Shown here piece after piece: positions 26,286 through 34,851 of a stretch of DNA of 64,000 bases. Each line of letters opens with the position of its first letter. Within the stretch, counting starts at the first letter, position 1. The notes beneath the pieces were generated by a model, which worked only from the letters and a program-made list of their open reading frames with translations, ran no database searches and was not told the DNA's origin. The position numbers and the translations under genes are program-made. The DNA is taken from assembly GCA_900315895.1 (NCBI GenBank), contig ONAY01000003.1, positions 59,007 to 123,006 of the forward strand, read 5' to 3'. This DNA comes from an uncultured Eubacteriales bacterium. GTDB taxonomy: Bacteria > Bacillota > Clostridia > Peptostreptococcales > Anaerovoracaceae.

Positions 26286-27140
26286 ATGGAAAAAACCGAG
26301 ATCATCGAAGAACTCAAGAAACACCGTTATGCTCACAGGGGGCTGTTTACGAAGCCTACCTGTCCCGAGAATTCCCTCATGGCCTTTGAAAAAGCGGCAG
26401 AGATGGGTTTTGGCATTGAGTTTGATGTTCATCTCACCTGCGACGCCAAACTGGCTGTCATTCACGATTCCGGGCTCAAAAGGGTGACTACGGTCAGGGC
26501 TGATCACAGACCTGTGACACCGGCCACCGCATCCATCCCTTCGGATATCAAGGTGGGCTGCTCAGGCATAATAGAATATATGACTCTGGAGGAGGCCAAG
26601 GCCTTTTGCCTGGAGGAGTCCGATCAGCGTATACCGGAGTTCAGAGAGGTGCTGGAGCTCATAGGCGGCAGAGTGCCTCTGATCATTGAACTTAAGCCTC
26701 GGGATGGAAATCACGAGGAACTGGTGGATGCAGTAATAAGGGAAATCGAAGGCTACAAGGGTCTGTACTGTGTGGAGAGCTTCAATTCCTTTGCGGTGCT
26801 TTACCTTAAGAACAAGTATCCCCACATCGTAAGAGGTCAGCTGGCTTCCGACCTTATGCGGGATGCTGCATCCATGAAACCCAATGACCCCAGAGAAAGG
26901 GTCAAGACGGACCTGGGCAAATCTCTCATGGTCCGCGACATGATGATGAATCCGCTGACAAAGCCGGATTTTGCGGCATATAACGTACTGGATAGACGAA
27001 ACAGAGCCTTCAGGAAATACGGCGGCATGAAGGTGATATGGACGGTAAAGGATCCGCTGGACCTGGAGATCTGTGAGAAGACAGGAGCCACCTGCATATT
27101 TGAGGGATTCATCCCCGACGGTCCGCTGAAGAAAGACTAA
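26286..27140 (+). CDS. Glycerophosphodiester phosphodiesterase (GDPD family)
   Basis: 284 residues. The GDPD TIM-barrel motifs are complete: YAHRGLFTKPTCPENSLMA (catalytic His and the metal-binding ENS), GIEFDVHLTCDAKLAVIHD (E-x-D and the second catalytic His), and the later IIELKPRDG. It has no signal peptide, so it acts in the cytoplasm on glycerophosphodiesters released from phospholipids, or a related substrate. The frame is open from 26208 through the end of the previous gene, but AAAGGAGC lies 7 bases before ATG 26286, and the protein aligns from there. A GCGCAAAA word (26277-26284) overlaps this ribosome site. Confidence 0.9.
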   Translation: MEKTEIIEELKKHRYAHRGLFTKPTCPENSLMAFEKAAEMGFGIEFDVHLTCDAKLAVIHDSGLKRVTTVRADHRPVTPATASIPSDIKVGCSGIIEYMTLEEAKAFCLEESDQRIPEFREVLELIGGRVPLIIELKPRDGNHEELVDAVIREIEGYKGLYCVESFNSFAVLYLKNKYPHIVRGQLASDLMRDAASMKPNDPRERVKTDLGKSLMVRDMMMNPLTKPDFAAYNVLDRRNRAFRKYGGMKVIWTVKDPLDLEICEKTGATCIFEGFIPDGPLKKD

Positions 27141-28034
27141 ATGGGAAGACTGAAATTATTTCTTTTGCTGATTCCGATGTCTCTTACATGGGGACTGTCA
27201 TTCCTCGCCACATCCATGACGGTGAAGAAGGTGGATCCTGTGCCGCTTCTTGCCATGAGGTGGGGGATAGCGGGCATTCTGTGCCTTGCTCTCGTCATAT
27301 TCGGTATCATCAGGATAGACACTAAAAAGCCCGCCTTCAAGTGGATGCTTCTTGCGGGAGTGCTGGAGCCCTGCGCGTATTTTTTGTTCGAGACCAACGG
27401 TATCGCCAGGACATCCACCTCAGTATCATCGGTAATGATCGCGCTGATACCATGCATGTCCATGATCATCGGCGGCATATTTTTCCGCAAAAAAATTAAA
27501 AAAAGGGTGGCTCTCGGAATCGCTCTGGCCTTAGCCGGGGTGATCCTCTCCACCGCCATGGGGCAGGGAAACGGAGGCTCCAGCAATATCGTGGGCATAC
27601 TGTTTCTTTTCTGCGCAATATCCATAGGGGGTCTTTACGGGCACGTCTCAAAGAAGGTGACGGAGGAATATACTCCCATGGAACTGACCTGCTGGATGGC
27701 CTTTAACGGACTGGTCTTCTTCAATCTGCTCAACTTCGGCTTGGGCTACGGGCTCTCCGGGTACAAGGCGGCCTTCAGCGACTGGCACATAATGGGAGGG
27801 GTGCTCTTCCTGGGAGTAGGCTGCTCATTCGTGTGCTACCTTCTTTTGAACTACATCCTTTCCAAGATGGACGCAGCGGGCGCCAACAACCTGTCTGCCA
27901 GCACCACCACCATGGTGGGAGTGGTGTCGGGCATAGTCATAGCCGGAGATCCATGGGGATGGTACACCATCTGCGGACTGATCTTAACGGTGATCGGCGT
28001 CTGGATCACATCCAGGGAGGCTGAAGCCAAATGA
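27141..28034 (+). CDS. DMT-superfamily (EamA) permease
   Basis: 297-residue protein with ten hydrophobic segments in two EamA repeats, starting PMSLTWGLSFLATSMTV and with PLLAMRWGIAGI, typical of drug/metabolite transporters that export amino acids, nucleotides or other small molecules. A basic loop, FRKKIKKRV, marks the end of the first half. The start codon follows the GDPD stop directly, with no gap, and the gene overlaps the DUF1848 gene by four bases, so all are translationally coupled. The substrate is unknown. Confidence 0.87.
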   Translation: MGRLKLFLLLIPMSLTWGLSFLATSMTVKKVDPVPLLAMRWGIAGILCLALVIFGIIRIDTKKPAFKWMLLAGVLEPCAYFLFETNGIARTSTSVSSVMIALIPCMSMIIGGIFFRKKIKKRVALGIALALAGVILSTAMGQGNGGSSNIVGILFLFCAISIGGLYGHVSKKVTEEYTPMELTCWMAFNGLVFFNLLNFGLGYGLSGYKAAFSDWHIMGGVLFLGVGCSFVCYLLLNYILSKMDAAGANNLSASTTTMVGVVSGIVIAGDPWGWYTICGLILTVIGVWITSREAEAK

Positions 28035-28966
28035 TAATACAGACCGGACAGAGAACGGACATACCGGCCTTTTACTCCCAGTGGCTCATTAACCGGCTGA
28101 AGGAGGGCTCCGTAATGGTGAGGAATCCCTTCGAACCGAGGTCGGTGACGGAATATGTGCTGGACCCCAAGGAGGTGGACGTCATAGGGTTCTGTACCAA
28201 GGATCCTTCGCCCATGCTTCCCAAGCTGAGCGCCCTGGATGAGTACAGGACTTACTGGCACGTGACCATCACCCCTTACGGGAAGGACATAGAGCCCAAT
28301 GTCCCGGAGGTGGACAGCGTGCTCAGGTCCTTCAGAGCGCTGTCAGACAGGGTGGGGCCTCAAAGGATGGCCTGGAGGTATGACCCCATACTTTTGAACG
28401 ATAAGTACGATATCTCCTGTCACATCAGGGAGTTCTCACGGATGGCCGATGCTCTCGAAGGATATACGGGAGTGTGCATAATAAGCTTTCTGGACCTGTA
28501 CGACAAGGTCAAGGCCAATTTCCCCGAAGCAGGGACTGTCCCAAGGGAGGCAAGGCTGGAGCTTGGCAAGGCCTTGATAGAGATAGCAGGGGAGAAGGGC
28601 ATGACGGTAAGGCCCTGCGCTGAAGGGAACGACCTTGCTCAGTTCGGAGCGGACTGCAGCGGCTGCATGACAAAAGAGATCTGGCAGCAGGCTGCAGGAA
28701 CCAAGCTGAAGTTCCCAGCCAGGAAGGCCATGAGGACAGGCTGCGAGTGCTTCCTCTCAGGGGACATCGGTCAGTACGATACCTGCGGTCATCTGTGCAG
28801 GTATTGTTACGCAAATACAAGCAAGGAGAGGGTCCTTAAGAACATGAGAGATCATGACCCGGGATCACCTCTCATAACCGGGCATCTGATGCCGGAGGAT
28901 GTGGTTCATCGGGCTCCTGCCGAAAGCTGGGCCATAACACAGATGGACATGTTCAGCCGGTTTTGA
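28031..28966 (+). CDS. DUF1848-family protein
   Basis: 311 residues. I recognise the DUF1848 pattern: an N-terminal barrel-like half with FCTKDPSPMLP and WHVTITPYGKDIEPNVP, the AWRYDPI segment, and a cysteine-rich C-terminal part with CSGC, CEC, and CGHLCRYCYAN. The clustered cysteines, with the last set C-x3-C-x2-C, resemble a radical SAM cluster motif but placed near the C-terminus, so an Fe-S cluster is likely and its chemistry is unknown. It overlaps the DMT permease gene by four bases. No experimentally established function is known to me. Confidence 0.8.
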   Translation: MIIQTGQRTDIPAFYSQWLINRLKEGSVMVRNPFEPRSVTEYVLDPKEVDVIGFCTKDPSPMLPKLSALDEYRTYWHVTITPYGKDIEPNVPEVDSVLRSFRALSDRVGPQRMAWRYDPILLNDKYDISCHIREFSRMADALEGYTGVCIISFLDLYDKVKANFPEAGTVPREARLELGKALIEIAGEKGMTVRPCAEGNDLAQFGADCSGCMTKEIWQQAAGTKLKFPARKAMRTGCECFLSGDIGQYDTCGHLCRYCYANTSKERVLKNMRDHDPGSPLITGHLMPEDVVHRAPAESWAITQMDMFSRF

Positions 28967-28993
28967 TAATAAATGATTTTACAAGGAGGGCAT

Positions 28994-30214
28994 ATGGGAA
29001 GAGGAATATATAACTACTCGGAGATCGGGAAGCTCAACAAGGCGCTTCTTCACAGACCGGGAGCAGAGCTTGAGGCTCTCACACCGGACACCCTGAAGAA
29101 GATGCTTTTCGAGGATATCCCGTTTCTCAAGGTCTCCAAGAAGGAGCACGACGATTTCGCACAGCTTCTCAGGGATAACGGAGTACAGGTGATGTACTAC
29201 GTGGATGAGGCGGCAAAGGCTCTGGCCGATCCCGAGGTGCGCAGACAGTTTTTTGATGATCTGTTCGATCTTTCAAAGATCACGTCCCAGGGAATGAGAG
29301 AGGCTCTGGAGGAGTACCTCATGGCCATGGAACCCAAGGCCATGGTGGAAAAGGTCATCTCCGGCATCAAGAGGGCGGAGATAAGCACCGGCAAGATCAC
29401 ATCCCTCATGGACCTCATTGAAGGCGAGGATACATACATTTCGGAGCCCATGCCCAACCTCTACATGACCCGTGACCCGGGAGCCTGCGTGGGAGAGGGC
29501 ATCAACATCCATCACATGCATTTCGAGGCCAGGCACAGAGAGGCCCTTATCCTGAAATACATCTATAAGTACAGCCCGAACTTCGCAAAAGACGGGGATC
29601 AGATCTGGTACGACCTGAGCGACAGCTTCTCCATTGAGGGAGGAGACGTGATGGTGCTTTCGAAGGATGTGGTTGCAGTGGGAATATCCATGAGGACCAC
29701 CATTCTAGGTGCGGAGAATTTCGCCAGAAATCTGCTGCTTAGGTCCAACTTCAAGAAGGTACTGGCTATCGATCTTCCCAAATATGGCGCTTTCAGCCAT
29801 CTGGATACGGTGTTCACCATGGTGGATCACGACAAGTTCACCATCGACCCCATGATCGAGGGGCCGCTTGATGCGTATGAGATGACGCTTTCTCCCAAGG
29901 GAGAGTTGAAGTTCAATTGCGTGAAGGACGGCCTGAACAAAATACTTGCCAAGGAACTTAAACTTCCCGCTGTGGACATGATAAGATGCGGCGGAAGCGA
30001 CATCCTGGTCTCCCAGAGAGAGCAGTGGAACGATGCTTCCAACACATTGGCCATCGCACCCGGCGTGGTGGTGACCATCGATAGAAACTACGTGACCAAC
30101 GAGCTTCTTGTGGATCACGGACTGGACGTTAAGACCATTTCTCTGTCTGAACTTTCCAGAGGAAGAGGTGGTCCCAGATGCATGGTATGCCCTGTTGACA
30201 GGGACGATCTGTAG
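28994..30214 (+). CDS. arcA: Arginine deiminase
   Basis: 406 residues. It hydrolyses arginine to citrulline and ammonia. Catalytic-site motifs are present: LYMTRDPGACVGEGI, FSIEGGDVMVL, FTMVDHDKF for the His/Asp pair, and the nucleophilic cysteine in GRGGPRCMVCP near the end, where other ADIs have RCMSMP. The frame opens at 28973, but AAGGAGG lies just before ATG 28994, and the shorter protein matches the family N-terminus. No arcB (ornithine carbamoyltransferase) or arcC (carbamate kinase) follows, so it may serve acid defence through ammonia, or its partners lie elsewhere. Confidence 0.95.
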   Translation: MGRGIYNYSEIGKLNKALLHRPGAELEALTPDTLKKMLFEDIPFLKVSKKEHDDFAQLLRDNGVQVMYYVDEAAKALADPEVRRQFFDDLFDLSKITSQGMREALEEYLMAMEPKAMVEKVISGIKRAEISTGKITSLMDLIEGEDTYISEPMPNLYMTRDPGACVGEGINIHHMHFEARHREALILKYIYKYSPNFAKDGDQIWYDLSDSFSIEGGDVMVLSKDVVAVGISMRTTILGAENFARNLLLRSNFKKVLAIDLPKYGAFSHLDTVFTMVDHDKFTIDPMIEGPLDAYEMTLSPKGELKFNCVKDGLNKILAKELKLPAVDMIRCGGSDILVSQREQWNDASNTLAIAPGVVVTIDRNYVTNELLVDHGLDVKTISLSELSRGRGGPRCMVCPVDRDDL

Positions 30215-30225
30215 ATACGGTATTA

Positions 30226-30253
30226 AAGGGGAGGCTGAGACCTCCCTTTTTTT
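30226..30253 (+). terminator. Terminator of arcA
   Basis: AAGGGGAGG (30226-30234) pairs with CCTCCCTTT (30241-30249), followed by T4. Confidence 0.85.
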
Positions 30254-30279
30254 CGTATAGAATCTCGGACGGGGGCGCG

Positions 30280-30351
30280 ACGCGGCTTCAGCCGCGTATT
30301 CAATAGGAGACTGGGACGCAAATGGCAAAAACCGGGGGTTGCGTCCTAGTC
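30280..30351. repeat. Two adjacent hairpins upstream of the surface-protein gene
   Basis: First dyad: ACGCGGCT (30280-30287) and AGCCGCGT (30290-30297). Second dyad: GACTGGGACGCAA (30309-30321) and TTGCGTCCTAGTC (30339-30351), fully paired if one G-T is allowed. They fill the middle of the 278-base gap after arcA and have no T tract, so they are not plain terminators. The GGGACGCA core resembles the arms of the 84-bp repeat at 17297-17450. Confidence 0.5.
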
Positions 30352-30401
30352 CGCACTCCGGGGCAGAGTTTTTTGTATAAAAGTTTAGGGGATATAGGGC
30401 G

Positions 30402-30430
30402 TTGAAATAGCTGCTGTGATATGTTAGTAT
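30402..30430 (+). promoter_or_regulatory. Likely promoter of the surface-protein gene
   Basis: TTGAAA (30402-30407), a 17-base spacer, and TAGTAT (30425-30430), 62 bases before the start codon. Confidence 0.5.
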
Positions 30431-30492
30431 TCTTTTAGTATCGTGCTCTTGCTAAAGAGCACTGTAAAACAGAATATGGGGAGGCTATTGTA

Positions 30493-33126
30493 ATGAGATC
30501 GAGGAGAGTATTTTGCGTCCTGTTGGCTTTGATACTGATGTTTGGCTTGATGCCGTTAGATCAGGTTGCCGCTGAGACCAAAAGCGGTGATCTGGTCTAT
30601 ATTCATTTTCACGACCATGAGCCGGGTGAGGGTGCCATAGACAGCATCCTGCATACAGTCATCGTGAATCGTGGGGAAACGTATGGACCGAGACCAACTG
30701 AAGTTGCTGTAAGTGAACGTACAGAAGACAACATCACTCTGGTGGTGACGGGATGGAAGGACGCTGAAGGCAATGTATACAGTGAGACTTCACCCGTTCA
30801 GACTGAAGGTGCAGATGAAATAGATCTGTATCCGGTGATGTCAAAGGGTGCGTGGCTGTTTTTCAACGCCCAGGGCGGCGTGTATGTGGACCCGCAGTTC
30901 GTACCATACGGCGAGAACACTGAAGAGGTGACCACCACGAGAGACGGATATACCCTGGAAGGATGGTACGACGGGGATACGAAGTTCCAGTTCGGAAGCA
31001 CCTTGGATGGGGAGAAGACCCTGACCGCAAAGTGGACACCGCAGGAAGTAATGTATCATGTGGAGATCTGGCAGGAAGCACCGACCCACTCGGATGACAG
31101 CTATTATCTGGAGACAACTCTGGAGGAGAAGTCTCTGGCAGGTGAGACTGTATCCTTGGAGCAGTTAAAGAATATCGCAGACACCTATGTGGCAGATCAC
31201 TGGGGAGGAAGAGCATTTGTATTCAATGAAACCATGACCCAGCCCTATGCAGATACTGTGATCAAGGGCGACGGTTCCACGGTGGTGCGTATCTTCATGC
31301 AGAGAACAAGGCACACCCTGGTGGTATACGATATCGACGGATCGGAAATCAAGAGGATCGAGAACGTCAAGTACGATGTAGATGACTGGACCTATGCAGG
31401 ATTCACATTCTGGAAGAATAACGTCTGGAATGACCCCAGAGTGGCTGAGATCAACGACATCAAGGGAGAAAACGGTCTTTCGAAGTATTACTGGAATCCC
31501 AGCTGGTGGAGAGGATTCTGGCTGGATCCCAATACCTATAACATGCATTTCAGACTTATCAGCGGCAGCGTGGGATTCCCTGAAGAGGTGTCCATAAGGG
31601 CAACGGAAAGAACCAACCGCTACGAATATACCATAAACAATTACTTCGAGTATCTGGATGATGAGACCACACCGGAAGGAGCAGAGCTTGTGGAGCACAC
31701 CGATTCTGACGGGGTGACCAAACAGTACTATCTCGATACCACCTACACGGTATGGCTCAATACTCCTGAAAACGGGCATGTCCAGATAGGACCCGACGGA
31801 TTCCACCTGGAGCGAGGAAAGGGGAATACCGTAAACGGTAACGGAGAAATCATGGTGGACAACGATCCTTCAGACAAATATTCGATCTGGGGAATGTCCA
31901 CAGAGGTGCCGTCCAATGTTTTCTACACAAGAAACCTCAATACGGTGCGCTATATTCCGGGCAAGGGATATGAGGATACGGTATATCAGGACGAGGTCCC
32001 ATTCAATGACCTTATCTCGAAGTATACTGCCCAGAACGGGCCGGTGGCAGGGGAGACTGTCAAGACCGTAGAGAACGTTACCTACATCTTCAGAGGCTGG
32101 AGCCAGACCGAGAATGGTGAGCCCATAAGCGCTGAAGAGTACGGCAAGATGAGGGTGTTCCCGGACAAGGACTACACATTCTACGGCATATGGGAGCCTC
32201 TCAAATACAATGTGGTCTTCGATCCTGCAGGAGGAACTCTGAGCGGCGATGAAACGGTCACAGTGGAGTCCGGAAACTCCGTTGAGCAGCCTGAAGATCC
32301 CACCAATGGAGACATGCGCTTCGTTGGCTGGTATACGGATGATAACAGACCTTACTATTTCGGCACTATCATGACTCAGGAAGTAATAGACAAGCTGGGA
32401 GACGGAGAGGATACGCTTACCCTTCACGCCCGCTATTCCGACTTCCCAGGAAACCCAGTGAAATACTATCTTAATGGAGGAACCGGCACTGAACCGGGGC
32501 GCGATGAGTACTTCTGTACTGGAGCAGCTTTCCCTGTGGCCTCTGACGATGGAATCATTCCTCCTGAGACCAGAAGCGTCACCATTCCGGCCAGAATGGT
32601 ATTCATAGGATGGGAGGCGGCTGATGGAACGGTATATCAGCCCGATGATCCTCTGATCGTGACACCGGAAAAGGTCAAGAACGATGAGATACCTCTCAAA
32701 GCCCTGTGGGGATATGATATGTCGGAGACCACAGATATCACGGTCACCAAGGTCTGGGACGACCAGAACGATAAGGACGGCTTAAGGCCCAAGAACGTGA
32801 CTGTGCAGCTCTACGCCAACGGTCAGCCTCAGGGCGACCCCGTGGTGCTCAGTGGGGACAATCAGTGGACCTATACCTGGAAAGAACTGAGCACATTCAT
32901 CGAAGGTGAATCAGTGACATATACCGCAGACGAGCTTCAGGTACCCCAGGGATACACAAAGTCCGTAAAGGAAGAGGGGACCACCATAACCATCACCAAT
33001 ACCCATAAGCCTGAGAAGCCGAGAACAGGTGACTCAAATGACCTGGGACTTTGGGCAGGCTTAGGATCCCTTTCTCTGATCTCGCTGGGTTACATCTTAT
33101 TCAGAAGGAGAAGAGAAGAGTTCTGA
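30493..33126 (+). CDS. Sortase-anchored surface protein with InlB-type repeats and a CnaB domain
   Basis: 877 residues. Signal peptide at 1-28 (basic start, long hydrophobic run, cleavage near VAAETK). Listeria-Bacteroides (InlB B) repeat-like units at about 30-130, 134-188 (GYTLEGWYDGDTKF), 568-650 (RFVGWYTDD) and 651-742 (MVFIGWEAADG); a central region at about 190-565 that I cannot assign, rich in Trp and Tyr; a CnaB Ig-like domain at about 745-840 (TVTKVWDDQNDKDG, TYTWKEL, GYTKSV) that in relatives forms an isopeptide bond. The end is a sorting signal: KPRTGD (842-847), a hydrophobic helix, and RRRREEF. It should be linked to the wall and act as an adhesin. No sortase gene is in the window. 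GGGGAGG precedes the start. Confidence 0.9.
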   Translation: MRSRRVFCVLLALILMFGLMPLDQVAAETKSGDLVYIHFHDHEPGEGAIDSILHTVIVNRGETYGPRPTEVAVSERTEDNITLVVTGWKDAEGNVYSETSPVQTEGADEIDLYPVMSKGAWLFFNAQGGVYVDPQFVPYGENTEEVTTTRDGYTLEGWYDGDTKFQFGSTLDGEKTLTAKWTPQEVMYHVEIWQEAPTHSDDSYYLETTLEEKSLAGETVSLEQLKNIADTYVADHWGGRAFVFNETMTQPYADTVIKGDGSTVVRIFMQRTRHTLVVYDIDGSEIKRIENVKYDVDDWTYAGFTFWKNNVWNDPRVAEINDIKGENGLSKYYWNPSWWRGFWLDPNTYNMHFRLISGSVGFPEEVSIRATERTNRYEYTINNYFEYLDDETTPEGAELVEHTDSDGVTKQYYLDTTYTVWLNTPENGHVQIGPDGFHLERGKGNTVNGNGEIMVDNDPSDKYSIWGMSTEVPSNVFYTRNLNTVRYIPGKGYEDTVYQDEVPFNDLISKYTAQNGPVAGETVKTVENVTYIFRGWSQTENGEPISAEEYGKMRVFPDKDYTFYGIWEPLKYNVVFDPAGGTLSGDETVTVESGNSVEQPEDPTNGDMRFVGWYTDDNRPYYFGTIMTQEVIDKLGDGEDTLTLHARYSDFPGNPVKYYLNGGTGTEPGRDEYFCTGAAFPVASDDGIIPPETRSVTIPARMVFIGWEAADGTVYQPDDPLIVTPEKVKNDEIPLKALWGYDMSETTDITVTKVWDDQNDKDGLRPKNVTVQLYANGQPQGDPVVLSGDNQWTYTWKELSTFIEGESVTYTADELQVPQGYTKSVKEEGTTITITNTHKPEKPRTGDSNDLGLWAGLGSLSLISLGYILFRRRREEF

Positions 33127-33179
33127 ATAAGGAGGCGCAAAACATACTGAGCCCAACTGAACACATAGTTTAAACATGG

Positions 33180-33227
33180 ATCCCCGGAAGATCTTTAAGT
33201 AAAAAGATCTCCGGGGATATTGTTTTG
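33180..33227 (+). terminator. Terminator of the surface-protein gene
   Basis: ATCCCCGG (33180-33187) with CCGGGGAT (33211-33218), continued by AGATCTTT (33189-33196) with AAAGATCT (33203-33210), one bulged A, then TTGTTTT. The tail runs into the palindrome TTTTGCGCAAAA (33223-33234). Confidence 0.8.
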
Positions 33228-33241
33228 CGCAAAATCCCTAA

Positions 33242-33310
33242 AAAGTGGCTGGTTTGACCAAAAAAGTGGGGGAAAGTGCTTGCAAAGTGGTGGTAAGTGG
33301 TGTATAGTGT
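33242..33310 (+). promoter_or_regulatory. MraZ operator: phased direct repeats upstream of mraZ
   Basis: Six AAAGTGG-like boxes start at 33242, 33263, 33273, 33284, 33294 and 33304. The last five are 10-11 bases apart, one DNA turn each. Boxes of the form AAAGTG with this phasing are the known MraZ sites in Firmicutes and mollicutes, so the dcw operon should be autoregulated by MraZ. The last three boxes overlap the promoter. Confidence 0.82.
33280..33308 (+). promoter_or_regulatory. Sigma-A promoter of the dcw operon
   Basis: TTGCAA (33280-33285), a 17-base spacer, and TATAGT (33303-33308), embedded in the MraZ boxes and giving a leader of about 110 bases before mraZ. Confidence 0.72.
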
Positions 33311-33427
33311 CATTGAGATATCCTCGAGGATTGGGTTATTATACCCTTTAGCTCAGTGATATCCCGCAATCTCAAACATCTGAACCTGCCGGCTCCGGCC
33401 TGCGCAGTACATCTGAGGAGAACCGAA

Positions 33428-33859
33428 ATGTTCATGGGAACGATCTACAATTCCATAGATCTTAAGAACAGGATGATCGTTCCGTCACGCTTCAGGAATG
33501 AACTGGGCAGAAGCTGCGTGCTGACCAGAGGTCTTGACAGATGCCTCTACATCTACACCATGGAGGACTGGCAGAAGCAGATGGAAAAGATCGACAAACT
33601 TCCGGAATCTGATCCTAAGGTCAGAGCGTTCATCAGGCACTACTTAGGCAATGCAGCCGAGTGCGAATTCGACAAACAAGGCAGAATAGTCATCCCCCAA
33701 GAATTAAAGTCGTATGCCGGAGTCGAAAAGGAACTTGTGACCATAGGAGCCAGAAGTAAGATCGAAGTCTGGGCCAGGGAAGTCTGGGAGGATCCATTGA
33801 ATGACAGTAAGATGGAGACCGAGGGCTTCGGAGAGGCACTGAGGGAATATGGCTTCTGA
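33428..33859 (+). CDS. mraZ: Transcriptional regulator MraZ
   Basis: 143 residues, the family norm, with two SpoVT/AbrB-like halves: GTIYNSIDLKNRMIVPSRFR at the start and ECEFDKQGRIVIPQELKSYA at about 77-96, each with the D-x-K/Q-x-R motif. MraZ oligomers bind repeats upstream of their own operon. The frame opens at 33356, but GAGGAG lies 7 bases before ATG 33428 and the extra 24 codons do not match the family. It is first in the dcw operon; rsmH starts 11 bases after its stop. Confidence 0.95.
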   Translation: MFMGTIYNSIDLKNRMIVPSRFRNELGRSCVLTRGLDRCLYIYTMEDWQKQMEKIDKLPESDPKVRAFIRHYLGNAAECEFDKQGRIVIPQELKSYAGVEKELVTIGARSKIEVWAREVWEDPLNDSKMETEGFGEALREYGF

Positions 33860-33870
33860 GGAGGTATCCA

Positions 33871-34803
33871 ATGGAGTTCAAACATGCTTCAGTTCTTTTC
33901 AATGAGGTAATGGACGGGCTTGATCCTAAGCCGGGCGGAATTTATTTAGACGGCACATTGGGAGGCGGAGGCCACTCCAATGGGATCTGCAGCAGATTGG
34001 GAGAGAACGGACTCTTAGTCGGGGTAGACCGCGATAATGATGCACTTTGCGCGGCCCGCGAGAGGCTCTCCCAATGGCAGTGCCGAAAGGAATTCGTCCA
34101 CGCCAGATTTTCGGAAGTCAAGAGAGTCCTGCAGGACCTTCATATTGACAGTATTGATGGTGCTCTGCTGGACCTGGGAGTCAGCTCCTTCCAGCTTGAT
34201 AACCCTGACAGAGGTTTCAGCTACATGAGGGAAGCTCCCCTGGACATGAGAATGGACCAGACAGCTAGTTTCACCGCATATGACGTGGTGAATGACTATA
34301 CAAAAGAACAGCTCACCGAAGTGATCCGAAACTACGGAGAAGAGAGGTGGGCTTCCAGAATTTCTGAATTTATCGTTAAAGAGAGGCGGCGAAAGCCCCT
34401 TGAAACCACCACTGAACTGGTGGACGTTATAAAAGCTGCGATACCTGCGTCTGCAAGGCGCGAGGGACCGCATCCGGCCAAGAGAACGTTCCAGGCCATA
34501 AGGATCGAAGTGAATGACGAGCTCACAGAGCTCAGAAATGCCATCGATGATTATCTGGACGTGCTCAGACCCGGAGGAAGGCTGGCGATAATAACCTTCC
34601 ACAGCCTGGAAGACAGGATCGTCAAAGAAGCCTTCAAGACCAGATATGATCCCTGCATCTGTCCGCCCGGACTTCCGGTATGCGTTTGCGGCAGAGTGGG
34701 AGATATCGAAAGGCCCGGGAAGCCTATAGTTCCCGGCAAGGAAGAGTTGGAAGAGAATCCCAGATCCAGGAGCGCCAAGCTCCGCATTGCGATCAGGAAA
34801 TAG
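33871..34803 (+). CDS. rsmH: 16S rRNA (cytosine-1402-N4) methyltransferase RsmH
   Basis: 310 residues. SAM-dependent methyltransferase (older name MraW) that acts on 16S rRNA in the P site. Motifs: YLDGTLGGGGHSNGI (SAM loop, ~22-36), GVDRDNDAL, GALLDLGVSSFQLD with DRGFSY, and TFQAIRIEVNDEL followed by GGRLAIITFHSLEDRIVK. The cysteine-rich tail (CICPPGLPVCVCG) is common in Clostridia. GAGGTATCC precedes the start. Second gene of the dcw operon. Confidence 0.97.
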   Translation: MEFKHASVLFNEVMDGLDPKPGGIYLDGTLGGGGHSNGICSRLGENGLLVGVDRDNDALCAARERLSQWQCRKEFVHARFSEVKRVLQDLHIDSIDGALLDLGVSSFQLDNPDRGFSYMREAPLDMRMDQTASFTAYDVVNDYTKEQLTEVIRNYGEERWASRISEFIVKERRRKPLETTTELVDVIKAAIPASARREGPHPAKRTFQAIRIEVNDELTELRNAIDDYLDVLRPGGRLAIITFHSLEDRIVKEAFKTRYDPCICPPGLPVCVCGRVGDIERPGKPIVPGKEELEENPRSRSAKLRIAIRK

Positions 34804-34851
34804 ATCACGGGGCCTCCGGACCCTGAGATCAAAAGGGTATTGGAGATCAAA

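Noticed and set aside
28973-28993. Longer start of arcA at 28973
   Set aside because: The ribosome site AAGGAGG lies inside this segment and fits ATG 28994.
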